In this document: in pieces, positions 23,383 to 31,444 of the stretch
How positions within the stretch are numbered: position 1 is the first letter of the stretch
Layout of the letters: every line of letters begins with the position of its first letter
Assembly: GCA_043101605.1 (NCBI GenBank)
Contig: JBICIG010000078.1
Location: forward strand, 1 to 47,505
DNA length: 47,505 nt
DNA from: JBICIG01 sp043101605
GTDB taxonomy: Bacteria > Planctomycetota > Phycisphaerae > Phycisphaerales > UBA1924
Reading direction: 5' to 3'
Notes under the pieces: generated by a model
Database searches by the model: none
What the model was told of the DNA's origin: nothing
The model's input: only the letters and a program-made list of their open reading frames with translations
Position numbers and translations under genes: made by a program

Positions 23383-24372
23383 TCACAGGCTCGGCGCGTA
23401 CTCGGCGACCCGGTCCAGGCACCCGCCCGTCTCGAACCCCAGCAGCGCCTGCTGCTTCTCACGCGACGCCGTCGAGCTCTCGCCCGCCATGTGCGCCATC
23501 CCCTCGTCAAAGGGCAACGCATCACGCAACCCCACCATCTTCGCGGCCTTGGCGATCCGCTCGCCCACCGAATCGGGCATCCCCAGCAGCTTCAGGCTCT
23601 GCTTCGCCAGCGGCACATGCGCCTGCAGCGTGCGCAGAATCTCCGGCATCGTCACCCGCTCCGCTCCCACGAGATTGATCACCTCGCCGACCGTCTCCCG
23701 ACGCTCCAGGCACGCGACCACCGCCCGCGCCACATCCTCCACCCGCACCGGCATCAGCTCCGGATCGCTCAGCTTCGCCAGCCCCGGCACCGGCGGGCCC
23801 GACTCGTGGTGCCGGAAGTACGGGATGAACAGGTGCGGCAGCGCCTTGCCCGTCACCCACCCCCGCGCCATCTCGATGAACTCTCCGTCCGCCCCGTGAA
23901 CCAGGCTCAGCCGCAGAATTGTCCAGTCCAGCCCGCTCCGCCGGACCGTCATCTCCCCCTCGAACTTCGACTGCTGATACTTCGTCGGCGCCTCGTCCCG
24001 CACCCCGATCGCCGAGATGTGCACCACCCGGTCCACTCCCGCCCGCTTGCACCCCTCGACCAGCGCCCGGGGCACCGACTCATGCACCTTCTTGAAGGTC
24101 TGCCCGCCCGACGCCTCGCGGATGATCCCGATCGCGTTCACGCACGCGTCGGCCCGCGTCAGCAGCCGGTCGGCGGTGTTCCGGCTCGTCGGGTCGCCCT
24201 GGACCAGTTCCAGCCGATCGACCCCCTCGCCGACCGCCAGCACATGCTTGGCCTTGTCCAGATCGCGCGCCAGCGCCACCACCGTGTGCCCCGCGGCCAG
24301 CAGCCCACGCGTGACGTGACGACCGATGAAACCGGTCGCACCCGCGACCGCGACCCGCATCGATGCTCCCAT
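23383..24372 (-). CDS. NAD(P)-binding epimerase/dehydrogenase (NDUFA9-like atypical SDR)
   Basis: A 329-residue atypical short-chain dehydrogenase. The N-terminal Rossmann motif GATGFIGRHVTRGLL (residues about 11-25) binds NAD(P). Later parts (VVHISAIGVRDEAPTKYQQSKFEGE, then SGLDWTILRLSLVHG and DVARAVVACLERRETVGEVINLVG) match the complex I NDUFA9-like and NmrA-like group, which often lacks a full Tyr-x3-Lys dyad but here shows YQQSK in the right place. The role may be sugar-nucleotide, quinone-related or redox sensing. GGAG precedes both ATG 24372 and ATG 24360. It is 43 bp upstream of rnr on the same strand, possibly one transcript. Confidence 0.87.
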   Translation of the reverse strand: MGASMRVAVAGATGFIGRHVTRGLLAAGHTVVALARDLDKAKHVLAVGEGVDRLELVQGDPTSRNTADRLLTRADACVNAIGIIREASGGQTFKKVHESVPRALVEGCKRAGVDRVVHISAIGVRDEAPTKYQQSKFEGEMTVRRSGLDWTILRLSLVHGADGEFIEMARGWVTGKALPHLFIPYFRHHESGPPVPGLAKLSDPELMPVRVEDVARAVVACLERRETVGEVINLVGAERVTMPEILRTLQAHVPLAKQSLKLLGMPDSVGERIAKAAKMVGLRDALPFDEGMAHMAGESSTASREKQQALLGFETGGCLDRVAEYAPSL

Positions 24373-24476
24373 GGCGACTCCTCATCCGCCCCCGACGAAC
24401 CCCGCAAAGGGCCCGCTCCGGGTGCTTCCCAAGCCTAAGGCCGCCGAACGGGGCGTGCCACGCCCGCCCCCGCAAC

Positions 24477-24482
24477 TACCAT
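24477..24482 (+). promoter_or_regulatory. Putative -10 hexamer TACCAT for ABC ATPase (leaderless)
   Basis: TACCAT is followed by CCATCCCC and the ATG at 24491. No ribosome-binding site. Confidence 0.4.
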
Positions 24483-24490
24483 CCATCCCC

Positions 24491-25273
24491 ATGCTCGCCG
24501 CCGAGTCCCTCCGCATCGCCTTCGCCGACCGCCCCGTCCTCGACGGGCTCAGCGCGACCTTTGCGCCCGGCACCATCACCGCGATCGTCGGGCCCAACGG
24601 CGTCGGCAAGACCACCCTCCTCCGCGCGCTCCTGGGCGTCCTCTCCCCCCACACCGGGCGCGTCACCCTCGACGCCGAGCCCGTTTCCTCCATCCCGCAC
24701 CGCCAGCGCGCCAGACGCCTCGCCTATCTCCCCCACGCCCCCGCCGTCTCGTTCGGCTTCTCCACGGGGCAGGTCGTCGCGATGGGCCGACCCGCCCGCC
24801 GATCCACCCCCGACCAGCTCCGGGCCGCCCTCGACCGCGTCGGGCTCGCCGACCGCATCGACGATCCCTTCGGCGTCCTCAGCGCCGGGCAACGCCAGCG
24901 GGTCTCCCTCGCCCGCGCGATCCACCAACTCGGCGTGCTCGACCACGCGCCGCACGACGCCCCCGGACCCACCCGCGTCCTGCTCGCCGACGAGCCCACC
25001 AGCGCCATGGACCCCGCTCACGAGATCCGCGCCGCCGATCTGCTCTGTGAACTCGCAAAGCGCGGCGTCGCGGTGGTCGCGGTGCTCCACGACCTCACCC
25101 TCGCCGCCCGCCTCGCGACCCACGCGCTGCTGCTCGCGCCGGGCGGCACCGCGTTCGGCGCCGGGCCCGCCCGCGAGGTCCTCGCCCCCGATGCCCTCGA
25201 AGCCATCTTCGGCACCCGGTTCGTCGAACTGGCCGATCCCCGCGTCGGGCGCGCCCTCCTCACCGCCCCCTGA
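24491..25273 (+). CDS. ABC transporter ATP-binding protein (FecE/BtuD-like), orphan
   Basis: A 260-residue ABC ATPase of the iron-siderophore/heme/cobalamin import class. Walker A GPNGVGKT (34-41), signature LSAGQRQ (130-136), Walker B VLLADEP, D-loop SAMD (171-174) and switch histidine H200 are all present. The Q-loop glutamine appears to be replaced by histidine (AYLPHAP, H82), where FecE-type proteins read LLPQ. No permease or binding-protein gene is adjacent; the nearest candidate partner is the BtuF-like protein 4.3 kb upstream beyond rnr. The start is set by the leaderless-type TACCAT; a longer reading from 24326 overlaps the divergent gene and is proline-rich. Confidence 0.9.
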   Translation: MLAAESLRIAFADRPVLDGLSATFAPGTITAIVGPNGVGKTTLLRALLGVLSPHTGRVTLDAEPVSSIPHRQRARRLAYLPHAPAVSFGFSTGQVVAMGRPARRSTPDQLRAALDRVGLADRIDDPFGVLSAGQRQRVSLARAIHQLGVLDHAPHDAPGPTRVLLADEPTSAMDPAHEIRAADLLCELAKRGVAVVAVLHDLTLAARLATHALLLAPGGTAFGAGPAREVLAPDALEAIFGTRFVELADPRVGRALLTAP

Positions 25274-25352
25274 ACCCGGGGCCCCGACGCCACCCGCCCC
25301 GATTCGCACCTCTGTTCGGGGGAGGTTCGAGGCCCCGCGCCCCCCGAACCGA

Positions 25353-25358
25353 TATAGT
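25353..25358 (+). promoter_or_regulatory. Putative -10 hexamer TATAGT
   Basis: CGATATAGTCAGG, the closest match to TATAAT on this side of the window, ends 9 nt before the ATG at 25368, giving a leader of only a few bases. Confidence 0.5.
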
Positions 25359-25367
25359 CAGGTCCGC

Positions 25368-26249
25368 ATGAATCAGAACCTCTTCCAACTCCTGATCATC
25401 ATCCTGGCGATCGGGCTCCCGGCTCTGGGCCAGATCTGGAAGAAGCTCGACGAGAAGCGGGCCGAGAACAAGGCCCGCCAGGAGATCGAACGCCGCAAGC
25501 TCGAGATGCTCCGCACCGGGCGTGCCGTCCCGGGCGAGGGCGGCGAGCCGCAATCGACCCAGGCATCTGCTCAGGCGGCTCTGGCGGCCCAGCGCCAGGC
25601 CCGCTTGCAGGAACTCCGCAAGCGTCAGCAACTCCGCCTCCAGCAGGCCGCCGCCCAGCGCTCTCAAGGGCCCGCCGCCGGAGCCGCCGGTCCCGTCGGC
25701 ATGGGGGCCGCCGGTGGCGCTGCAGCGTTCGGCTCGGCGACCGCCACCCCGACTGCGCCGCGCCGCGCCCCCGCGCCCCGCCCGCCCACTTCGCCGGTGC
25801 CGCGACCCTCGCCGGGTCAGCAAACGCCGAGCCGTCAGCCGACGCCCGTGGCTCGGTCGCAGTCGCAGTCCCAGCCGCTCCCGGCGGCTCGCTCGGCACC
25901 GCAGCGAGCGCCCGTGGCTCGCCCGCTCCCCAGCCGCCCGATCTCCGACCGCCAGATCTCTCCGGGCCGCGGGCTCGGCCGCGTCCAGCCCGCCCAGGAT
26001 GTCCCGATGTCCGGGCTCAGCTCCAGCGGGCCCAGCATGTCCTCGCTCTCGTCGGTCGGGACCGGCGCCGGCATGGGCATGGGTGCCGGCGTCACCGGGT
26101 CGGCGTACGACATCCGCGACCGCTCCGCACCCCGCCGCATCCTCGGCACCACCATGACCCATCAGGACTGGCGCCGCGCGATCCTTCTCCACGAGATCAT
26201 GGGCCCGCCCGTTTCGCTCCGTCGCCCCGATCAGGGCAACGAGGCCTGA
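25368..26249 (+). CDS. Membrane-anchored coiled-coil, Pro/Ala/Ser-rich protein with conserved-looking GPP tail
   Basis: A 293-residue protein in three parts. Residues 1-22 (NQNLFQLLIIILAIGLPALG) are one membrane helix. Residues 24-105 are highly charged and coiled-coil-like (KKLDEKRAENKARQEIERR, later RQARLQELRKRQQLRLQQ). Residues about 110-255 are low-complexity Ala/Pro/Ser/Gln. The last 35 residues form a compact basic-hydrophobic motif, MTHQDWRRAILLHEIMGPPVSLRRP. From memory, small planctomycete proteins with the same build end in a similar [S/H]EI[L/M]GPP-x-[A/S]LR motif; that is recall, not a search. It may link the membrane to a cytoplasmic partner through the tail. Function unknown. 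Confidence 0.83.
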   Translation: MNQNLFQLLIIILAIGLPALGQIWKKLDEKRAENKARQEIERRKLEMLRTGRAVPGEGGEPQSTQASAQAALAAQRQARLQELRKRQQLRLQQAAAQRSQGPAAGAAGPVGMGAAGGAAAFGSATATPTAPRRAPAPRPPTSPVPRPSPGQQTPSRQPTPVARSQSQSQPLPAARSAPQRAPVARPLPSRPISDRQISPGRGLGRVQPAQDVPMSGLSSSGPSMSSLSSVGTGAGMGMGAGVTGSAYDIRDRSAPRRILGTTMTHQDWRRAILLHEIMGPPVSLRRPDQGNEA

Positions 26250-26322
26250 TTCCACCGCCGCGCTCGCGGCCGACCCTCCCGGGCCCGGGCCCTTTCGCCC
26301 GCGTCCGCCACGACAGGGACCG

Positions 26323-27159
26323 ATGATGAAGCCCACCCATCCGGGGCCGCCCGCTCGCACGCTCGCGCTCCCGCTGCTCGCCGGGCTGTTGCTCGCGATG
26401 CCCGCCGGCTGCGGGCTCGATGTCCGGCCCGGCGCGCGCACGCTCAGCGAGGCCTTCGCGCCCCCTACGCCGCGCGAAGCCGCCGAGATGGCCCTCGACC
26501 TCGAGGACCCCGACCGGCGCTTCCGCGGAACCATGATGCTCGCCAACGCGCCGTTCGGCGGCGACGAGGTCTACCTCACGATGTACGAGGACTACATCGA
26601 CGACCCCGAGCCCAATGTCCGCGGCGCCGCCGCCCGCGCCCTGGGCAACCACGGCGAGCCGACGCATGTCCCTCTCATCCTCACGCTGATCGATGACACG
26701 CACGACGGCGTCCGGCTCGAAGCCGTCCGTGCCCTGCAGCGCCTGCACAACCCCGCCGCGATCGACCCGCTGCTGGCCCGCATCGACCCGGAGATCGAGG
26801 ACGACATCGATGTGCGCGCCGAGGCCGCCCACGCCCTGGGCCAGTACGCCAACCGCCTCGTCCTCCAGCGGCTCATCGCCGCCCTTTCCGACCGGCACCT
26901 CCGCGTCACCCGCAACGCGCTCGAGTCGCTCCGCACCCTGACCGGGCAGGACTTTGAACTCGACCGCACCGCGTGGCAGTCGTGGTACAGCGCCGCGGGC
27001 GACCCCTTCGCGGGCCAGCGCCCTTACATCTACCCGCACTTCGAGCGCGACCCGAACCTCTTCGAACGCTGGGTGCCGTTCTTCCCCCCGCCGCCGAACG
27101 AGAAGCCCTCGACGCCCGCGGGTATGCCCGCCGATTACCGGGCGTCCAACGGCTCCTGA
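26323..27159 (+). CDS. HEAT-repeat lipoprotein
   Basis: A 278-residue protein. A signal sequence (ALPLLAGLLLAMPAGC) ends in a cysteine that could be lipidated, though the lipobox has Pro at -3. Then follow HEAT-like helical repeats: EPNVRGAAARALGNHGEP, HDGVRLEAVRALQRLHNPAAIDPLLA, IDVRAEAAHALGQYANRLVLQRLIAAL, and HLRVTRNALESLRTLTGQDF. HEAT repeats are scaffolds for protein binding. The C-terminal 60 residues are proline- and aromatic-rich. ATGs at 26323 and 26326 are equivalent; a weak AGGG lies 4 nt upstream. No neighbour points to its partner. Confidence 0.85.
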   Translation: MMKPTHPGPPARTLALPLLAGLLLAMPAGCGLDVRPGARTLSEAFAPPTPREAAEMALDLEDPDRRFRGTMMLANAPFGGDEVYLTMYEDYIDDPEPNVRGAAARALGNHGEPTHVPLILTLIDDTHDGVRLEAVRALQRLHNPAAIDPLLARIDPEIEDDIDVRAEAAHALGQYANRLVLQRLIAALSDRHLRVTRNALESLRTLTGQDFELDRTAWQSWYSAAGDPFAGQRPYIYPHFERDPNLFERWVPFFPPPPNEKPSTPAGMPADYRASNGS

Positions 27160-27288
27160 CACGCGCGTGACACGCTCCTGTGGGGGCGACTCCCGCCCGG
27201 ATCCGGTGCTCCCGCCCGGTCGCGGTGGATTCGCGCGACGCCCCGGCCGATACCCGGCAGGCCGCGCGCACGCCCACCCGGAGGGAGC

Positions 27289-28161
27289 ATGATCTCGACA
27301 CCCGCCACCGCTCGATCGAGCGTCCCGTTCCTCTGCGATACCCGCGTGCGCGTCACGCGCCTGTTCAAGCTCGGGGGCGCGCTCCGCCCGGCGGTCGGGC
27401 TGGTCGAGTCTTCCGAGACGCTGGCGCCCGGCTCGCGCGTCTACCTCCCGGCCGAACTCCCCTGCGCCCGCTGCGACACCTGCCGATCGGGGCTTCGCAC
27501 CCACTGCCCGCACCGCCGGCGCGATCTGCTCGATCCGGGTTCGTTCGATGGTTTCATCGAGGCCCCGGGGCGTGCGCTGCTCGGCGTGCCGAGCGATCTG
27601 GGGGACGACGCGGCGGCGTTCGCCGGCGAGGTCGCCCGGGCGATCCACGCCGGTCAGCGACTGCACATCGAGGGTCGCGCGTATGTCACCGTGCTGGGCG
27701 ACTCGGCGATCGCGCTGATCGCCGCCCAGCTCCTGGTGCGCATGAACGCGACCGTCCGCTGCCTGGGAGAGCACCCCGAGCTCTACTCCCTCTGCGAGAA
27801 GTGGGGCATCGCCCACCGCCACATCGACGAGGTCGGGCGGCGGGGCGACCAGGACGCGGTCATCGACTGCACCGGCACCCGCGAGGGCTTCGACCTGGCG
27901 ACCCGGCTCGTGCGCCCGCGCGGGCGGCTCGTCCTGATGCCCGAGCGGTTCGGTGCCGCGCCCCCGGTGCTCGAAGCCGAGCCCGTCGTGCGGCTGGAAC
28001 TCGATGTCTTCGGCGTGCGCGCCGGCGACGAGGCCGAGGCGCTCCACGCCCTGGCGGGGCGGCGCGTGGAGGTCGCGAGCCTGGTCGGTCGGCGGGCGCG
28101 GCTCGGCGACGCCGCGGGCGCGCCCGAGTCGGGCGGCTTGCGGACCCTCATCGAGGGCTGA
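27289..28161 (+). CDS. Atypical MDR (alcohol dehydrogenase-like) protein without catalytic zinc ligands
   Basis: A 290-residue protein of the medium-chain dehydrogenase type, shorter than the usual 340-380. The structural-zinc lobe is intact: CARCDTCRSGLRTHC around residues 59-73. The Rossmann part follows (VTVLGDSAIALIAAQLLVRMNATVRCLGEHPELYSLCEKWGIAHRHID, then AVIDCTGTREGFDLATRLVRPRGRLVLM). The N-terminal catalytic elements, CG-T/H-D and GHE, are not seen, because the protein goes straight from an RVRVTRLF strand to GLVESSETLAPGSRVYLP. It may be a truncated or non-catalytic relative. GGAGG precedes the ATG. It is convergent with serA across a 74-bp gap that holds a parS-like site. Confidence 0.83.
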   Translation: MISTPATARSSVPFLCDTRVRVTRLFKLGGALRPAVGLVESSETLAPGSRVYLPAELPCARCDTCRSGLRTHCPHRRRDLLDPGSFDGFIEAPGRALLGVPSDLGDDAAAFAGEVARAIHAGQRLHIEGRAYVTVLGDSAIALIAAQLLVRMNATVRCLGEHPELYSLCEKWGIAHRHIDEVGRRGDQDAVIDCTGTREGFDLATRLVRPRGRLVLMPERFGAAPPVLEAEPVVRLELDVFGVRAGDEAEALHALAGRRVEVASLVGRRARLGDAAGAPESGGLRTLIEG

Positions 28162-28184
28162 GGGGCGCGCCCAAGTCGCGTCTG

Positions 28185-28200
28185 TGTTCCACGTGGAACC
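28185..28200. promoter_or_regulatory. parS: parS-like ParB-binding site
   Basis: TGTTCCACGTGGAACC contains the perfect 14-bp palindrome GTTCCACGTGGAAC (28186-28199). The bacterial parS consensus is TGTTNCACGTGAAACA, and pseudomonad parS sites use the GTTCCAC half. It lies in the 74-bp gap between two convergent genes, which suits a chromosome site rather than an operator. No parA/parB is in the window. Confidence 0.75.
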
Positions 28201-28235
28201 AATCGACGGGTTGGTGCGCGCTGATTTGTCGCGCG

Positions 28236-29495
28236 TTACCAGAGCACGCGGGTGCGGATCGTCTCGGGGACGCTGCGGAGCGCCGCCGCGAGCGCCTCGC
28301 CGTCGGTCGGGTCGACATCGAGGACGACATAGCCGAGGTCCTCGCGCGTGCGGAGGTACTCGCCCGAGACATTGGCGCCCAGGTCGCTGATGAGCTTGTG
28401 GAGCGTGCTCATGACGCCCGGGACATTGCGGTGGAAGTGGAGGATGCGGTGCGGGCGCGGCGACTCGCCCGAGGGAGCCGGCGCGAGTTCCTGCGAGGGG
28501 AGCTCGACCTCGGGCACATTGACCGCGCCGGTGGTGCTCCCGATGTTGACGAAGCGGACGAGCTTGGTCGCGGCGTCCTCGGCGATGGCGCGCTGCGCCT
28601 CGACGGTGCTCCCGCCGATGTGCGGCGAGAGGATCACGCTCTCGATGCCTCGCACCGGCGAATCGAACGGCTCGCTGTTCGAGCCGGGCTCGGCCGGGAA
28701 GACATCGAGCGCGGCCCCGGCGAGGTGACCGGCGCGGAGGGAGTCGGCGAGGGCGTCGAGATCGACCACGCCCCCGCGGGCGTTGTTGATCAGGAACGAG
28801 CCTGGCTTCATGCGGGCGATCTCGCGCGCGCCGATCAGGTTCCGCGTGCCGTCGGTCGCGGGGACATGCAGCGTGACGACATCGGCGCGGTCGAGCAGGT
28901 CGTCGAGGGAAGCGGCCCGCTCGGCGTTGCCCAGCGCCAGCGCCGGGGCGAGGTCGTGGTAGAGCACGCGCATGCCCATCGCCTCGGCGAGCACCGAGAC
29001 CTGCGAGCCGATGCGCCCGTACCCGACGATGCCGAGCGTGCGGCCGCGGATCTCGTGCGCCCCCGACGCGGACTTGTTCCAGCGACCGGCGTGCATCTGG
29101 GCGCTGCGCTCGAACAGGCGGCGGTGGAGGCAGACGATCTCGGCGATGGTCAGCTCGGCGACCGAGCGGGTGTTGGAGAACGGCGAGTTGAAGACGGGGA
29201 TGCCCCGGCGGCGGGCCGCGTCGAGGTCGACCTGGTTGGTCCCGATGCAGAAGCACGCGACCGCGAGCAGGCGCGGGGCCTGTTCGAGGATCGCGTCGGT
29301 CAGGTGGGTGCGCGAGCGGATGCCGACAAGGTGCGCATCGTGGAGCGCCTCGGCGATGCGGTCGTCGTCGGTCGCGTCGACGCGGTGGACCTGGAAGCCC
29401 TCGGCGGCGAGGACTTCATCGCCCCGCTCGTGGGGCTTCTCGAAGAGGACGACCTTGATGCGGTCCTTGGGGAAGCTGGTCTTCGTGGGGTTCAT
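28236..29495 (-). CDS. serA: D-3-phosphoglycerate dehydrogenase SerA
   Basis: A 419-residue SerA, first enzyme of serine synthesis (3-phosphoglycerate to 3-phosphohydroxypyruvate, NAD-dependent). Substrate domain GIRSRTHLTDAILEQAPRL, NAD-binding GIVGYGRIGSQV, catalytic Arg in NNARGGVVD (about 241), Glu in DVFPAEP and His in SPHIGGST (about 290). The C-terminal ACT domain (HRNVPGVMSTLHKLISDLGANVSGEYL) binds serine for feedback inhibition in the E. coli-type, about 410-residue enzyme; this protein has that length. It follows uppP by 39 bp on the same strand. glyA lies 12 kb away. Confidence 0.96.
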   Translation of the reverse strand: MNPTKTSFPKDRIKVVLFEKPHERGDEVLAAEGFQVHRVDATDDDRIAEALHDAHLVGIRSRTHLTDAILEQAPRLLAVACFCIGTNQVDLDAARRRGIPVFNSPFSNTRSVAELTIAEIVCLHRRLFERSAQMHAGRWNKSASGAHEIRGRTLGIVGYGRIGSQVSVLAEAMGMRVLYHDLAPALALGNAERAASLDDLLDRADVVTLHVPATDGTRNLIGAREIARMKPGSFLINNARGGVVDLDALADSLRAGHLAGAALDVFPAEPGSNSEPFDSPVRGIESVILSPHIGGSTVEAQRAIAEDAATKLVRFVNIGSTTGAVNVPEVELPSQELAPAPSGESPRPHRILHFHRNVPGVMSTLHKLISDLGANVSGEYLRTREDLGYVVLDVDPTDGEALAAALRSVPETIRTRVLW

Positions 29496-29534
29496 GGGGT
29501 TCGATCGGCTGGTTGTGAGTGAGGGGAGGTCGTG

Positions 29535-30434
29535 TCAGGGCATCGAGATCACGCCGCCGAGCGCCAGGCCCAGCAGGAGCGCGCACAGACCCAGACGGTA
29601 GACGCCGAAGGGGGTGAGCCCGTGCTTGTTGAGGAAGCCGACGAGCCAGCGGACGGCGACCATCGCCGAGAGGGTGGCGACGGCGATGCCCACGACGATG
29701 GGGAAGACGCCGAGTTGGTCGATCATGCTGGGCGTGCCGGTGTCGTGGGCGTGCTTGAGGTTCTTGACGAAGCTGTAGACGGTGGCGCCGCCGAGGGTGG
29801 GCAGCCCGAGGAGGAAGCTGAACTCGGCGGCCTGTTTGGGGCGGAGCCCGACGAGCACGCCGCCGGTGATGGTCATCATGGATCGGCTGGTGCCGGGCCA
29901 CATCGCGATGACCTGGAGCAGGCCGATGATGAGCGCGCGCGCCGGGGTGAGGTCGGCGAGGTCGAACTCGGCGTGGGGTTCCTCGCCCCGTTCGGACGCG
30001 GCTCGCTCCTCGGCGCGCAGGTGTTTCATACGCCAGCGGTCGACGAGGATCATGAACACGCCGCCCAGTGCCAGCGCCGCGGCGACGGGCCAGAGGGAGA
30101 AGAGCCTGGACTCGATCCAGTCGTTGAGGAGGAAGCCCAGGACGGCGGCGGGAAGGAAGGCGATGAGGATGTTGATCGCGAGTTTGAGCCCCGCGGGGTC
30201 CTTGCCCATCAGCCCGCGGCACATCTGCCAGACGCGCTGGCGGTAGAGCCCGAGCACCGCGAGGATGGCGCCCCCCTGGATGACGATGTTGAACGCGTCG
30301 ACCGAGGACTTCTGGTCGGGCGTGTCGAGCCCGAGGAGCGAGGCGGTGATGATCAGGTGGCCCGTGGAACTGATCGGGAGGTACTCGGTGATCCCTTCGA
30401 CGAGTCCGAGGATGGCCGCGTGCCAGAGTTCCAA
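29535..30434 (-). CDS. uppP: Undecaprenyl-diphosphatase UppP
   Basis: A 299-residue integral membrane phosphatase of the BacA/UppP family, which recycles undecaprenyl diphosphate to the carrier lipid used for peptidoglycan and other polymers. Both family motifs are present: EGITEYLPISSTGHL (residues 13-27) and PGTSRSMMTITGG (about 180). About eight hydrophobic segments follow the usual pattern, and an extra charged loop (LRAEERAASERGEEPHAEFD) is inserted before the second motif. The start is TTG at 30434, eight nt after GGGAG. It is probably co-transcribed with serA. Confidence 0.95.
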   Translation of the reverse strand: MELWHAAILGLVEGITEYLPISSTGHLIITASLLGLDTPDQKSSVDAFNIVIQGGAILAVLGLYRQRVWQMCRGLMGKDPAGLKLAINILIAFLPAAVLGFLLNDWIESRLFSLWPVAAALALGGVFMILVDRWRMKHLRAEERAASERGEEPHAEFDLADLTPARALIIGLLQVIAMWPGTSRSMMTITGGVLVGLRPKQAAEFSFLLGLPTLGGATVYSFVKNLKHAHDTGTPSMIDQLGVFPIVVGIAVATLSAMVAVRWLVGFLNKHGLTPFGVYRLGLCALLLGLALGGVISMP

Positions 30435-30516
30435 GCGTCTGCTCCCGGGGATGGGGCCCTGTGATCCCCCTCAAGCAAGGGGCGTTCGATGCGGGGGAGG
30501 GGTGACGAGTTCAGCG

Positions 30517-30522
30517 TAGAGT
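30517..30522 (+). promoter_or_regulatory. Putative -10 hexamer TAGAGT (leaderless)
   Basis: TAGAGT is followed by GTCGGCG and the ATG at 30530. Confidence 0.4.
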
Positions 30523-30529
30523 GTCGGCG

Positions 30530-31444
30530 ATGCCGCGGGCCGATCTGAACACGATCCTGATCGACTCGATCGATGATCCTCGGGTCGAGGCGTATCGAAA
30601 CCAGCGCGACGCGTGGCTGCGCGCGGCCCACAATCCGGATCGGGTCGCGGGCGGCGAGGACGGTGGGTCGGCGGATGGACTTGCCGGAGGTCTTCGGGGC
30701 GGTCTCTTCATGGCCGAGGGGATCCTGGTCGTCGAGCAATTGGCGCGATCGGGGTACCGGGCGCACTCGGTGCTGCTGACGCCCGAACGGCGGGCGAGTC
30801 ATGCGGACCTGTTGGGGTTGTTTCCCGTCGGCACGCCGATCTTCGTCGCCGAGCCTTCGGTGATGAACGGGATCGTGGGGTTCAAGATCCACCGGGGGAT
30901 GCTCGCGGCGGGGCAGCGGGGGACGGAACGCTCGCTCGGGGAGGCGACGGGGCGGGCGCGGCTCGGCGTGCTGATGGAGGACCTGGCGAATCACGACAAT
31001 GTCGGGGGGATCTTCCGGTCGGTCGGGGCGCTGGCGGGCGAGGCCGGCTGCGTGCTGCTCAACGAGCGGACCTGCGATCCGCTGTATCGCAAGGCGCTGC
31101 GGGTGTCGGTGGGGCAGGTGCTGCGGGTGCCCTGGGCACGGGTGGGGGCCGGCGTGGGGGTGGAGGAGGCGGCGGGTGCGTTGCGGCGGGATGGCTGGAC
31201 TGTCGCGGCGCTGGCGACCGATGCCCGGGGCGTGACGCTGGGAGAGTTCGCGGGCTCGCTGGCGGGCGATGCGCGGGTGATGCTGGCGGTCGGGGCGGAG
31301 GGCCCGGGGCTGAGCGAGGCGGCGCGGCGGTCGGCCGACGCGTGTGTCAGGATCCCCATGGATCCGGCGGTGGACTCGCTGAATGTCACGGTCGCGGCGT
31401 CCATCGCGCTGGCGGCGGTCCGCGACCGTCTGGGGATCGGATGA
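30530..31444 (+). CDS. TrmH/SpoU family RNA 2'-O-methyltransferase
   Basis: A 304-residue SPOUT methyltransferase. The N-terminal part is the substrate-binding region with MAEGILVVEQLARSGYRAHSVLLTPER. The C-terminal knot shows all three SpoU motifs: NHDNVGGIFRSVGAL (about 153-167), VGAEGPGLSE (about 254-263) and IPMDPAVDSLNVTVAASIAL (about 274-293). It methylates a ribose 2'-OH in tRNA or rRNA with S-adenosylmethionine; the exact position is not readable. A Gly/Asp-rich insert (GGEDGGSADGLAGGLRGG) interrupts the N-terminal domain. ATG 30530 is preferred over GTG 30521 because of the nearby hexamer. Confidence 0.9.
   Translation: MPRADLNTILIDSIDDPRVEAYRNQRDAWLRAAHNPDRVAGGEDGGSADGLAGGLRGGLFMAEGILVVEQLARSGYRAHSVLLTPERRASHADLLGLFPVGTPIFVAEPSVMNGIVGFKIHRGMLAAGQRGTERSLGEATGRARLGVLMEDLANHDNVGGIFRSVGALAGEAGCVLLNERTCDPLYRKALRVSVGQVLRVPWARVGAGVGVEEAAGALRRDGWTVAALATDARGVTLGEFAGSLAGDARVMLAVGAEGPGLSEAARRSADACVRIPMDPAVDSLNVTVAASIALAAVRDRLGIG

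Noticed and set aside
19154..25273. BtuF-like protein and FecE-like ATPase as one transporter operon
   Set aside because: They are 4.3 kb apart with two minus-strand genes plus rnr between, and no permease is present. A functional link remains possible but is not shown.
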